From Oceaniglobus indicus (GTDB taxonomy: Bacteria > Pseudomonadota > Alphaproteobacteria > Rhodobacterales > Rhodobacteraceae), in the NCBI RefSeq assembly GCF_002751875.1, contig NZ_NMZM01000002.1, positions 186,001 through 250,000 on the forward strand: a stretch of DNA of 64,000 nucleotides, written 5' to 3'. The translations under genes were made by a program, and so were the position numbers. How positions within the stretch are numbered: position 1 is the stretch's first letter; each line of letters opens with the position of its first letter. Shown one piece after another: positions 57,128-64,000 of the stretch. Below the pieces are notes generated by a model. It was not told the DNA's origin and searched no databases. It saw nothing but the letters and a program-made list of their open reading frames with translations.

Positions 57128-57437
57128 TCCTGGATCTCCTTTTCCATCCATGGCGTTGCGATACTCGACTTTTTTTGTCAGGTAAATATTTCGGAAAACC
57201 GCATCCGACCGGGTGCCCTCCGTCACGGCCCGGCGAGCACGAACAAAACGGCTGGATTGATGCGGCCGGACCTTGAAACGTTGGAAAATTGCAAGCGTCA
57301 CGCGTCGCACGCGGGCGGCGGTCTGCGCGCAAACGTCGCACGCATCCAGCCGTCGCGTTCAGCGAACCGAAGGCGCGGTCACGCTGGCTGTTTCATATTG
57401 ACCGAATCCGGCGGACGCTGCGCGATCGCGGCAGGCG
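57128..57437. other. 310-bp gene-free stretch upstream of the P19-like gene
   Basis: No coding frame found. The part next to the P19 gene (57150-57200) is AT-rich and must hold its promoter; I could not identify a clear iron box. The remaining bases up to the NifU-like stop show nothing recognisable. Confidence 0.6.
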
Positions 57438-58667
57438 TCAACGCGCCTTGATGCTTTCACGCAGAAGCCTTTGGTGGAAAGCCTGCCGTGTTTCGCCCGC
57501 TTGCGGCGATTGCCCCAGTTTTTCCGCGAGTTCGAAGAACCCGTTACCGGGCAGTTTCCCAGATCCGCGGCCGACGACACGCGCCGCGATGAATGGCCGG
57601 CCCGCGTCGGCGTCCTGGCGCATCGTCGTCTCCAGCGCTTCGGTCACCCGCCGGATCGAACCCGGCGCGAACATCCGCAACCCGCGCGCCAGCCGCCCAT
57701 AGGTCACGGGCAGATCGCCGGCCGGAAGCTTTTCAAGATAGACGCGGATCTTCGCGGCAAGACTGGGTGCGTAATTGTTGGTCCGCGCCGACCGCGGCGG
57801 CGGAATCTCATAGGCCGAGCCATCCGGCCCGACATCGGCGGCCCAGGCCCGCTGCGGACTGCGCACGATCACCCGCATGCCGCCGATTGCAGCGTTCGGT
57901 TCGCTTTCGATGGTGATGTCGCCGCCCGCCAGGCCGGCCTGCAGGACCTCTGGCGTCAGCCCCATGCGCGGCGCAAGGTAATCGGGATCGATGACCAGTT
58001 GTTCATCCTCCCATCCGACGGAACCGGGGGGCAGCGGGCGCGCGAAGGCCGGGCTTTGGCCCGCCTCGTCCTGATAGAACGGCTTGTCGCCGCTGGCATG
58101 GTCGGTCACGTCGATGATGTCACGGATCATCGGCAAGGCGGCGCGCAGGGTCGTCTCGACACCGCGTCGCAACGTGATGGCCGAGGCGGCGCACCCCTGA
58201 CAGCCCCCCGACATCCGCAGATAGACGTTGCCGTTGTCGACGCGTTCGGCACTGATGTGTCCGCCGTGGCTGGCGATGGCCGGATTGGCCCGCGTATCCA
58301 GAATCTTGGTGACGGCGGCCAGAAGCGTTTCGTCCACGTCCAATTCGGGCGATGGCGGCGCGTCGGGTCCAAGCGGGCTGTCGGTGCTGTCCAGAACATG
58401 GCGGATCGCCGCCGCGATGGCCGGCTTGAGCGTGTCCCAATCGTGGCTGGCGTGGCGCGTCACAAGGATCGTCTCGCCGCTCACCTGTATGCGGTTCACG
58501 CCGTCCACCGCGAACAGCGCCCGCGCCAGAGGGGCGGCGTCGGCCGGCGAATCGAAGCTGGCCGCGCGCCCGTTTTGAACCGGCTCATCAAGGATGAAGC
58601 GCATGGTGGCGGGATCGCGCGGCGAGGCTTGGGCCCGGATGCGGCGACGGGATCGGGTTTCAGACAT
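57438..58667 (-). CDS. Multidomain NifU/Nfu-like Fe-S scaffold protein
   Basis: 409 residues. Domain order: an Nfu N-terminal domain (~20-100), the NifU-type scaffold (~112-185) with Cys156 and Cys159 in SGGCQGCAAS, a DUF6522-like segment (~215-290, LVIDPDYLAPRMGLTPEV), and a C-terminal ~100-residue domain with YGRLARGLRM and PGNGFFELAEKLG of unknown fold. Ordinary Nfu proteins are half this length. Nfu binds and passes 4Fe-4S clusters to client proteins. The ATG at 58667 overlaps the stop of the Mrp-like gene by eight bases, so the two Fe-S carriers are coupled. Confidence 0.82.
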   Translation of the reverse strand: MSETRSRRRIRAQASPRDPATMRFILDEPVQNGRAASFDSPADAAPLARALFAVDGVNRIQVSGETILVTRHASHDWDTLKPAIAAAIRHVLDSTDSPLGPDAPPSPELDVDETLLAAVTKILDTRANPAIASHGGHISAERVDNGNVYLRMSGGCQGCAASAITLRRGVETTLRAALPMIRDIIDVTDHASGDKPFYQDEAGQSPAFARPLPPGSVGWEDEQLVIDPDYLAPRMGLTPEVLQAGLAGGDITIESEPNAAIGGMRVIVRSPQRAWAADVGPDGSAYEIPPPRSARTNNYAPSLAAKIRVYLEKLPAGDLPVTYGRLARGLRMFAPGSIRRVTEALETTMRQDADAGRPFIAARVVGRGSGKLPGNGFFELAEKLGQSPQAGETRQAFHQRLLRESIKAR

Positions 58668-59847
58668 CTTCGGTCTCGGCTCCCTCGATCTCGCGCAGCG
58701 CGCGATAGGTGAAGATGCCCGAGTCGTGGCCATCGCTGAAGGCCACGCCCAGCGCATAGTTTCCCACGCTCCAGATCCGGGTCGGGACCACGTCCAGCGG
58801 CACGGCCACAGGATCGAGCAACGGCCGGCCGGTCATTTCATCCCGGCACGCGGCACAGCGACACGACAGGCGCAGATCGCGCGGGTCGATCTTCTGCACG
58901 TGATCGGACCAGCGGATCGTCAGGCCAGCGGCGTCGTGGTCCAGGGCCAGGGGTCGATCCGTCGCGCCATCCGCGGCCGGCGCGGGCTTTCCGGCCCCTG
59001 TCGTCACGTCCCAGTCGAACGGCACCCGCACTCCGCCGGCGGACGCCGTGCCGCCGGTCAGGACATCCGCAATCGCCGCATAGGCCCGCGCCGCCGGACT
59101 GTCGGGGGCGGTCATCACCAGCGGCACACCGCTGTCGCCGCCATCCACGATCGCCGGGTCCAGCGGTATGGTGCCCAGAAGCGGAACATCCAGGCTGGCC
59201 GCGATACGTTCGCCGCCACCACGATGGAAGATCTGCGTGACCTCGCCACAGGACGGGCAGGTAAAGCCGCTCATGTTTTCGACGATGCCCAGGATCGGCA
59301 CGTTGACCTGTTGCAGCATCCGCACGCCGCGCTGCGCGATCTTCAGGCTGACATCCTGCGGCGTCGACACGATGACGGCGCCGGTCAAGGGAAACGACTG
59401 TGCCAGCGTCAATTGCGTATCACCGGTGCCCGGCGGCAGGTCCAGCAGCAGCACATCCAGCGTGCCCCAGTCGACCTGCGTCACGAACATGCGCAGGTAT
59501 TTCGTCACCATCGGGCCGCGCAGGACGGCGGGCTTGTCGTCGCCGGTCAGCATGCCCATCGAGATGACCTTGGCGCCATGCGCCTCGGCCGGGATCACCT
59601 TGTTGGCGGGCGACATGGCGGGGGGCTGGCCGCCGGGGATGCCCAGCATGCCGGGAATCGACGGCCCGTAGAGATCGGCATCCACCAGCCCCACGCGCAG
59701 CCCGCGCTGGGCCAGCATCACCGCAAGGTTGGCCGATACGGTCGATTTGCCGACGCCGCCCTTGCCGCTGGCAATGGCGATCATGCGCCCCAGGTGCGCC
59801 AGCGGGTCGGTGGCCGGCGTGTCCGCGGGGGATTCGGGAATGATCAA
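58660..59847 (-). CDS. Mrp/ApbC-type Fe-S carrier ATPase with C-terminal DUF971
   Basis: 395 residues. The P-loop IAIASGKGGVGKST (residues ~23-36) comes almost at once, so the usual N-terminal DUF59/MIP18 domain is missing. Later: DADLYGPSIPGMLG, DVLLLDLPPGTGDTQLT and the Fe-S binding FTCPSCGEV. C-terminal residues ~300-390 form a DUF971 (GBBH-like) domain with LSCRCAACRDEMTG. Start TTG at 59847 with AGGAG upstream; no ATG before the P-loop otherwise. It hands clusters to target proteins and is coupled to the NifU-like gene. Confidence 0.85.
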   Translation of the reverse strand: MIIPESPADTPATDPLAHLGRMIAIASGKGGVGKSTVSANLAVMLAQRGLRVGLVDADLYGPSIPGMLGIPGGQPPAMSPANKVIPAEAHGAKVISMGMLTGDDKPAVLRGPMVTKYLRMFVTQVDWGTLDVLLLDLPPGTGDTQLTLAQSFPLTGAVIVSTPQDVSLKIAQRGVRMLQQVNVPILGIVENMSGFTCPSCGEVTQIFHRGGGERIAASLDVPLLGTIPLDPAIVDGGDSGVPLVMTAPDSPAARAYAAIADVLTGGTASAGGVRVPFDWDVTTGAGKPAPAADGATDRPLALDHDAAGLTIRWSDHVQKIDPRDLRLSCRCAACRDEMTGRPLLDPVAVPLDVVPTRIWSVGNYALGVAFSDGHDSGIFTYRALREIEGAETEDV

Positions 59848-59992
59848 GGCGTGTCGCTCCTGTTGTTCGAGGTCGGATGCCGGTCGATTGCGGCCCGGCA
59901 GAACCCCCGTGGCATCCGGGTTCCGGCCGCGTCTTGCGACCTTGCACGACGGCGCCGTCAAGATCCATCGCGCGGGTCATGATTTTCGCGCT

Positions 59993-60026
59993 CTCGCCGC
60001 CGCTGGACGCAGCCAGCGGCGGCGAG
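59993..60026 (-). other. 14-bp perfect GC-rich hairpin after the secreted-protein gene
   Basis: CTCGCCGCCGCTGG pairs perfectly with CCAGCGGCGGCGAG across a 6-nt loop, 20 bases after the stop at 60047. Without a T-run it is either a Rho-dependent stall site or an mRNA end stabiliser. Confidence 0.55.
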
Positions 60027-60046
60027 ATCCCTGATACGCATCTGGG

Positions 60047-60682
60047 TCAGTCGGCGGCAGGATCAAGCGTCCCGCAGGCAATCGGCAGCGTGACATGGGC
60101 CGGAACGTCGCCCAGCGACTGGACGCTGTTGGGCAGATCCGTGTCGGCGGGCACGCCATGCAGAAAGATCACCCGACGGTCGAAATCCAGGTTCTGACCC
60201 GGGAATGCATCGCCAAAGGCATCCTCGAGCGCCGCCAGCGACACGCTCTGCTCGTACGCATAGGTGCCATCGGCTCCGGCGGTGGGATAGCTGTCGGCCA
60301 CGATCGCCAGGCTGACGGGATTGGCGTGGAACGGGACCATGGTGATCCCTGCGCCCGGCTCGGTCTCGATCAGGTCGATGATCCCGTCGCCATTGGTGTC
60401 GGCGGCGCCGGTCGGACAGGCGGATGTCCCATCGCCCGTGGTAAAGCCGTGAAAGTGCTGAAGATGCATGACGCCCGGCGCCGTGCCCGACGCCTCGATC
60501 CGGATCGTCAGCGTATCGCCCGACACCCCGAGCGTGGCGGTCGCGCTGGCTTCGCTGCCGGCGGTCGCGGCATTCAGCGGTTTCAGTTCTGCCCGCCATT
60601 GCGTGTCAGCCGCCTGTGCAGCTGCTCCCGTCAATGCGATCAGTGCGAGCGCGGATGTCACAGCCGTCATTCTGATGGTCAT
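60047..60682 (-). CDS. Secreted protein with EF-hand-like calcium loop
   Basis: 211 residues. Sec signal (MTAVTSALALIALTGAAAQA) then a beta-rich domain with MHLQHFHGFTTGDG and an EF-hand-like loop DTNGDGIIDLIE, and a conserved VIFLHGVPADTDLP near the C-terminus. It resembles CHRD-like or related periplasmic proteins but I cannot name a family confidently. ATG at 60682 with AGGAG upstream. Function unknown. Confidence 0.65.
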   Translation of the reverse strand: MTIRMTAVTSALALIALTGAAAQAADTQWRAELKPLNAATAGSEASATATLGVSGDTLTIRIEASGTAPGVMHLQHFHGFTTGDGTSACPTGAADTNGDGIIDLIETEPGAGITMVPFHANPVSLAIVADSYPTAGADGTYAYEQSVSLAALEDAFGDAFPGQNLDFDRRVIFLHGVPADTDLPNSVQSLGDVPAHVTLPIACGTLDPAAD

Positions 60683-60755
60683 CACGGTTCTCCTTCTTCT
60701 CAGATTGCGCCGGACGCAGGGCCCGACGCTTCACGAATATGGTGAACAGGGTCCG

Positions 60756-61247
60756 TCACACATGCCGCTGGATGCCGCCGGACGTGGGCATGGCCGCGAC
60801 GGTCGGATGCGACCATTCGACGTTCACGGCAATCGGATCACTGGCCGGAAAGCTCTGGTCCAGCGCCGCATCAAGCAACGCTTCCAGGCGATCGGGGTCG
60901 GGGCCGTCAACAACGCGGAACGACACAGGCGGTTGCGTGGCATCGGCGCCATGATCGGCTTTGCCCCGGCCCGCGCCATGCCGCTTCGGCGTGGCGTTTA
61001 CCGGTCCGTAATCCGCAACCGCATGGACATCGCCATGCTCATCCACATCGATACGCCGGCCAAGTCGGTCGGACGCAAAGATCCAGTGGGGTTTGTTATC
61101 CGCGTTGCCGGTGCCCAGCTCAGTCCATCGGCTGATCGCACCGATGCGCAAGCCATCCATCAATTCCGTCGGGCTGATGCCGAACGCCCTGGCAACGGCA
61201 GCCATATCAGGCGCGGCCCGGTCAGCGGGAAGCATAACTCTGAACAT
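60756..61247 (-). CDS. Hypothetical protein with DUF6522-like N-terminus
   Basis: 163 residues. N-terminal ~75 residues (MAAVARAFGISPTELMDGLRIGAISRWTEL, then IFASDRLGRRIDVDEHGDV) resemble the third domain of the NifU-like protein at 57438. The C-terminus contains ALDQSFPASDPIAV, a short motif seen in many small alphaproteobacterial proteins. No signal or membrane helix. Function unknown. Confidence 0.65.
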   Translation of the reverse strand: MFRVMLPADRAAPDMAAVARAFGISPTELMDGLRIGAISRWTELGTGNADNKPHWIFASDRLGRRIDVDEHGDVHAVADYGPVNATPKRHGAGRGKADHGADATQPPVSFRVVDGPDPDRLEALLDAALDQSFPASDPIAVNVEWSHPTVAAMPTSGGIQRHV

Positions 61248-61370
61248 CGACCCCTCCTTGGGTTTATTGGCCTTTTCAATCTTCTGTCACTCTGCCGCGG
61301 CAGCCCCGGCGTCGGGGCGCAGGGCGGCAAGAAACACGTCTGTCGCAGCGGCAAGTTATGGCCGCAGGTA

Positions 61371-61613
61371 CTACGTCAACCGGCGCGTCCGGCGATCGGC
61401 ACGCGGGCATTCGACGATGGCAAAGCGCCGCTCAGGATGGCGCACGACCTGGGCCACCGCGATTTCGCTGGCCGGCCGCTCCACCTTGGCCGGGTGATGT
61501 TGCGGGTTTGCGAACGCATCGGCGATTTGCCGTGTCGAGACCGCTTCCGTCGGCGCCCCCGCAAGCCGCATCCGATCTCGCACTTCATCGTCGGTGTATG
61601 CCGCACGTCGCAT
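61371..61613 (-). CDS. Small hypothetical protein behind a consensus promoter
   Basis: 80-residue basic protein (AAYTDDEVRDRMRLAGAP, then VSTRQIADAFANPQHHP). No recognised family. AAGG lies six bases before the ATG, and a near-perfect promoter (TTTACA-N18-TATAAT) is positioned 26-60 bases upstream on the same strand, which raises the odds that it is real. A non-coding transcript from that promoter is the alternative. Confidence 0.45.
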   Translation of the reverse strand: MRRAAYTDDEVRDRMRLAGAPTEAVSTRQIADAFANPQHHPAKVERPASEIAVAQVVRHPERRFAIVECPRADRRTRRLT

Positions 61614-61918
61614 ATCGACCTTGGTAACCGGTATCCTTGGCGCTGATTATAGCGCACTTTAATAAGCATTGTAAATACCGATTAAAGGCGGCGTCGGCCG
61701 GTTTGGGGATAAAGACAGGGGCCCGGGTGATGATCTGACCTTGCCCCGAACCCCTGCCACCTTTGGAACGGCAAACTTGCCAAGCCCGTCAAATTGCACA
61801 TACTCGCCCCGTGTCGGGACGGTTCATGCCCCCGGGGTTTCCGTCCGTCCACCGATCGTTCCGCAATCACAGCCCGCCGTGACGCGCCGGGCGGTGCAAT
61901 GGTGTCAGGCAACGCCCC
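61614..61918. other. 305-bp divergent intergenic stretch
   Basis: Contains the strong minus-strand promoter at 61646-61675 in an AT-rich island. The remainder, up to the DhaK-type kinase start, shows no further clear element. Confidence 0.6.
61646..61675 (-). promoter_or_regulatory. Near-consensus sigma-70 promoter
   Basis: On the minus strand TTTACA (61670-61675), an 18-bp spacer and a perfect TATAAT (61646-61651). It is the best -10 match noticed in the window. It drives transcription leftwards into the 80-residue ORF starting at 61613. Confidence 0.7.
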
Positions 61919-63667
61919 ATGTCCAGGAAACTGATAAACGACCCCGAGCATCTGATCGCCGAGCTGATCGAGGGGATGTTGTCGGCGCACCCCGATCGTC
62001 TGACCACCCAAGGCACGACGGGCCGGGCCATCGTCGCCCGCCACGGACCGCGCCCCGGCAAGGTGGGCATCGTGGTCGGCGGTGGATCGGGGCACGAGCC
62101 GGCATTTGCGGGGTATGTCGGCAAGGGCCTGGCCGACGCCGCGCCGCTTGGCAACATATTCGCCTCTCCGTCACCGCCACAGATCCTGGATGCCGGGTTT
62201 GCCGCCGATGGCGGTGCCGGGGTGCTGTTCCTGTTCGGCAATTACACCGGCGACGTGATGAACTTTTCCATGGCCGAAGAGGCCATGGTGAAACAGGGAG
62301 TCACCGCCCGTTCATTCGTCACCACGGACGATATCGCCTCGGCGCCGCCGGATCACGCCCATGAACGGCGCGGGATCGCCGGCAATTTCTTTGTTTTCAA
62401 GGTGGCCGGTGCCGCCGCCGACCTTGGCGCCCCGCTGCACGCGGTCGAAGCCGCGGCGCGCCGGGCCAATGCGGCCACCCGCACCATGGGCGTGGCCCTG
62501 TCGGCCTGTTCCATGCCGCAAACCGGGAAAGCCAATTTCGACATTCCCGAGGGCGAGATGGAAATCGGCATGGGCATCCACGGTGAACCCGGCATCGCGC
62601 GCATTCCGGCCGAAACGGCCGATGCCGTCACCGACCGGTTGCTGGGGCCGATCATCGAAGAACTCGGATTGGTCGCGGGCGACACCGTGGCGGTGCTTGT
62701 CAACGGGCTGGGCTCGACGACCCTGCTCGAGCTTTACCTGCTGCACCGCCGCGTGGCCGCGGTGTTGGCCGACCGGCAGGTCGGTATCCACCACAGCTGG
62801 GTCGGAGAATACTGCACCTCTCTCGAGATGGGCGGGGCATCGGTTTCACTGATGAAGCTGGACGATGATCTGCAACGCTGGCTGGATCATCCCTGTGACA
62901 CCCCCGCGCTTCAGGTCGGCGCGACATCCGCGCCCGTGGCCACACCTGCCCCCGCCGCCACCCGCCCGGTTGCGCGGACAGCACCGTCCAGCAACCCCGC
63001 CGTCCCGCGCGCAGAACTCGCAACGTCCGGGCCCGTGACGCCCGCGGTGTTCCGCCACATGATGGCGGCTTCCGCCCAAGCGATCTTCGACGCGCGCGAC
63101 AGGCTGTGCGAACTTGACGGTGCCATCGGTGACGGCGATCACGGCATCACGATGGAAATCGGCTGGAAGGCAGCGGTCGCCGCCCTGGACGACGCGGCCC
63201 CCGACGCCACCATTGCACAGCTGAGCGATACGATTGCCGCGGCCTTCCTCGACGCTGTCGGCGCATCGGCCGGTCCGCTGTATGCGACCGGCTTTCGAAC
63301 CGCCGGGGCGGCCGTTTCGGATCGGCTGAATTTGGACAGTGCCGCACTGGTCGCCTGGTTGCGGGGCATCGGCGACGGGATCGCGGCCCGGGGCGGGGCG
63401 GCAATCGGCGACAAGACCATGCTCGACGCCTGGCTGCCTGCAATCGATGCGGCGACGGCCGCGCTTGCGCGAGGGGGCGATGTCGCGGCCTGCCTCGCCG
63501 CGGCGGCCGAGGGGGCGGCGGCCGGCGCCGGGGACACCACCGGGATGCAAAGCAGGCGCGGCCGGTCAAAGAAGCTCGGCGCGCGCTCGGTCGGCCATCA
63601 GGATCCGGGCGCGGCGTCGAGCGCCATCATCCTCGCCGCCTGGTCCGGGGCCGTTCGCGACCTTTGA
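61919..63667 (+). CDS. Dihydroxyacetone/tetrulose kinase, fused DhaK and DhaL domains
   Basis: 582 residues. DhaK-type N-terminal half: KLINDPEHLIAELIEGMLSAHP, GGGSGHEPAFAGYVG, the substrate-His region GMGIHGEPGIARIP. An Ala/Pro-rich linker (~340-365) leads to the DhaL ATP domain with DGAIGDGDHGITME and the end block GARSVGHQDPGAASSAI. ATP-dependent kinase for dihydroxyacetone or erythrulose. Convergent with an RpiB-type isomerase gene (6-bp gap), a combination seen in tetrulose catabolism. Substrate undetermined. Confidence 0.92.
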   Translation: MSRKLINDPEHLIAELIEGMLSAHPDRLTTQGTTGRAIVARHGPRPGKVGIVVGGGSGHEPAFAGYVGKGLADAAPLGNIFASPSPPQILDAGFAADGGAGVLFLFGNYTGDVMNFSMAEEAMVKQGVTARSFVTTDDIASAPPDHAHERRGIAGNFFVFKVAGAAADLGAPLHAVEAAARRANAATRTMGVALSACSMPQTGKANFDIPEGEMEIGMGIHGEPGIARIPAETADAVTDRLLGPIIEELGLVAGDTVAVLVNGLGSTTLLELYLLHRRVAAVLADRQVGIHHSWVGEYCTSLEMGGASVSLMKLDDDLQRWLDHPCDTPALQVGATSAPVATPAPAATRPVARTAPSSNPAVPRAELATSGPVTPAVFRHMMAASAQAIFDARDRLCELDGAIGDGDHGITMEIGWKAAVAALDDAAPDATIAQLSDTIAAAFLDAVGASAGPLYATGFRTAGAAVSDRLNLDSAALVAWLRGIGDGIAARGGAAIGDKTMLDAWLPAIDAATAALARGGDVAACLAAAAEGAAAGAGDTTGMQSRRGRSKKLGARSVGHQDPGAASSAIILAAWSGAVRDL

Positions 63668-63672
63668 CGCGC

Positions 63673-64000
63673 TCAGCCCCGGTGGTACTTGGCGTCCACC
63701 GCGTCGATCGCGCGGACATTCCCGGCCGAGCGTCCATCGGGATCGAAATGGCTGGACAGGAACGCGTCTGCGATGTCCTTGGCCAGTTCGGTGCCGATCA
63801 CCCGTGCGCCCATGGTGATGATCTGGGCATTGTTCGACGTCGCGGCCTTGCCCGCGGAATAGGTGTCGTGGCATTGCGCCGCACGGATTCCCGCCACCTT
63901 GTTGGCCGACAGGCAGACTCCGATGCCGGTGCCGCAGACCAAGATGGCACGCTCGACCTTTCCGGCGATCACGGCGCTTGCGACCCGATCGGCCAGATCG
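63673..64000 (-). CDS. RpiB-family sugar-phosphate isomerase (5' end outside window)
   Basis: Partial; the visible C-terminal ~108 residues include [24 protein letters not shown] and [25 protein letters not shown], the RpiB/LacAB fold with its catalytic Cys. RpiB interconverts ribose and ribulose 5-phosphates, but relatives beside DhaK-type kinases (for example DerI, EryI) act on tetrulose phosphates. Convergent with the kinase gene. The start lies beyond base 64000. Confidence 0.88.
   Translation of the reverse strand, partial: DLADRVASAVIAGKVERAILVCGTGIGVCLSANKVAGIRAAQCHDTYSAGKAATSNNAQIITMGARVIGTELAKDIADAFLSSHFDPDGRSAGNVRAIDAVDAKYHRG

Overview
The window is high-GC, densely packed DNA with many 4- to 10-nt gene overlaps. 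Gene content and order (xseB-ispA-dxs, hisC-tyrA, gltD/gltB, an NDUFA9-like protein, DUF1501/DUF1800 and Hint-domain proteins, an exact CtrA-type TTAA-N7-TTAA site) point to an alphaproteobacterium of the Rhodobacterales (Rhodobacteraceae/Paracoccaceae type). It reads as chromosome: housekeeping genes throughout, one tRNA, no phage, plasmid or CRISPR modules, and only decayed insertion-sequence debris beside the tRNA.

Layout. 1-7.5 kb: aromatic/histidine biosynthesis (tyrA partial, hisC, aroC), a YbiI-type zinc-finger protein, rpsD with a clear terminator, a Hint-domain protein, a LysR regulator and a PRC-barrel protein. 7.6-24.3 kb: an accessory catabolic island. Its minus-strand arm encodes a FAD subunit, a fused 2Fe-2S/molybdopterin hydroxylase, a 6-hydroxynicotinate reductase-like protein, an ApbE-like UPF0280 protein, two AA_synth (DUF1185) proteins, a MarR regulator and an EamA exporter. 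Its plus-strand arm encodes a complete branched-chain-type ABC importer and an enamidase-like amidohydrolase. Between the arms lie a PCuAC-like secreted protein and a polytopic membrane protein with a predicted mature N-terminal histidine. Read together, the genes predict import, hydroxylation, ring reduction and hydrolytic ring opening of a nicotinate-like N-heterocycle.

24.4-44.5 kb is mostly housekeeping: HDAC-family deacetylase, xseB, ispA, dxs, peroxiredoxin, an SDR protein, aromatic aminotransferase, sulfurtransferase, smpB, dapA, a lytic transglycosylase, the DUF1501/DUF1800 pair, a second EamA transporter, an App1-like phosphatase, queG, a GST, mtgA and a second Hint protein. 44.6-53.4 kb: glutamate synthase (gltD and gltB with a GFA-family gene between them), uppP, an NDUFA9-like protein and tRNA-Leu(CAG). 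53.4-54.6 kb is transposase debris.

54.6-61.7 kb groups iron and Fe-S functions: a YbaN-like protein, a polyferredoxin plus P19-type periplasmic iron protein with a tiny coupled ORF between them, a multidomain NifU-like scaffold and an Mrp/ApbC ATPase fused to DUF971, followed by several unknowns. 61.9-64 kb: a DhaK/DhaL-fused sugar kinase facing an RpiB-type isomerase (cut by the window edge), probably for tetrulose or triose metabolism.

The strongest candidate for an undescribed system is the N-heterocycle island, in particular the translationally coupled pair of a reductase whose characterised relative carries a covalent flavin and an ApbE-superfamily protein that could attach it. A second genome-scale signal is a 23-nt intergenic motif present four times at constant length.
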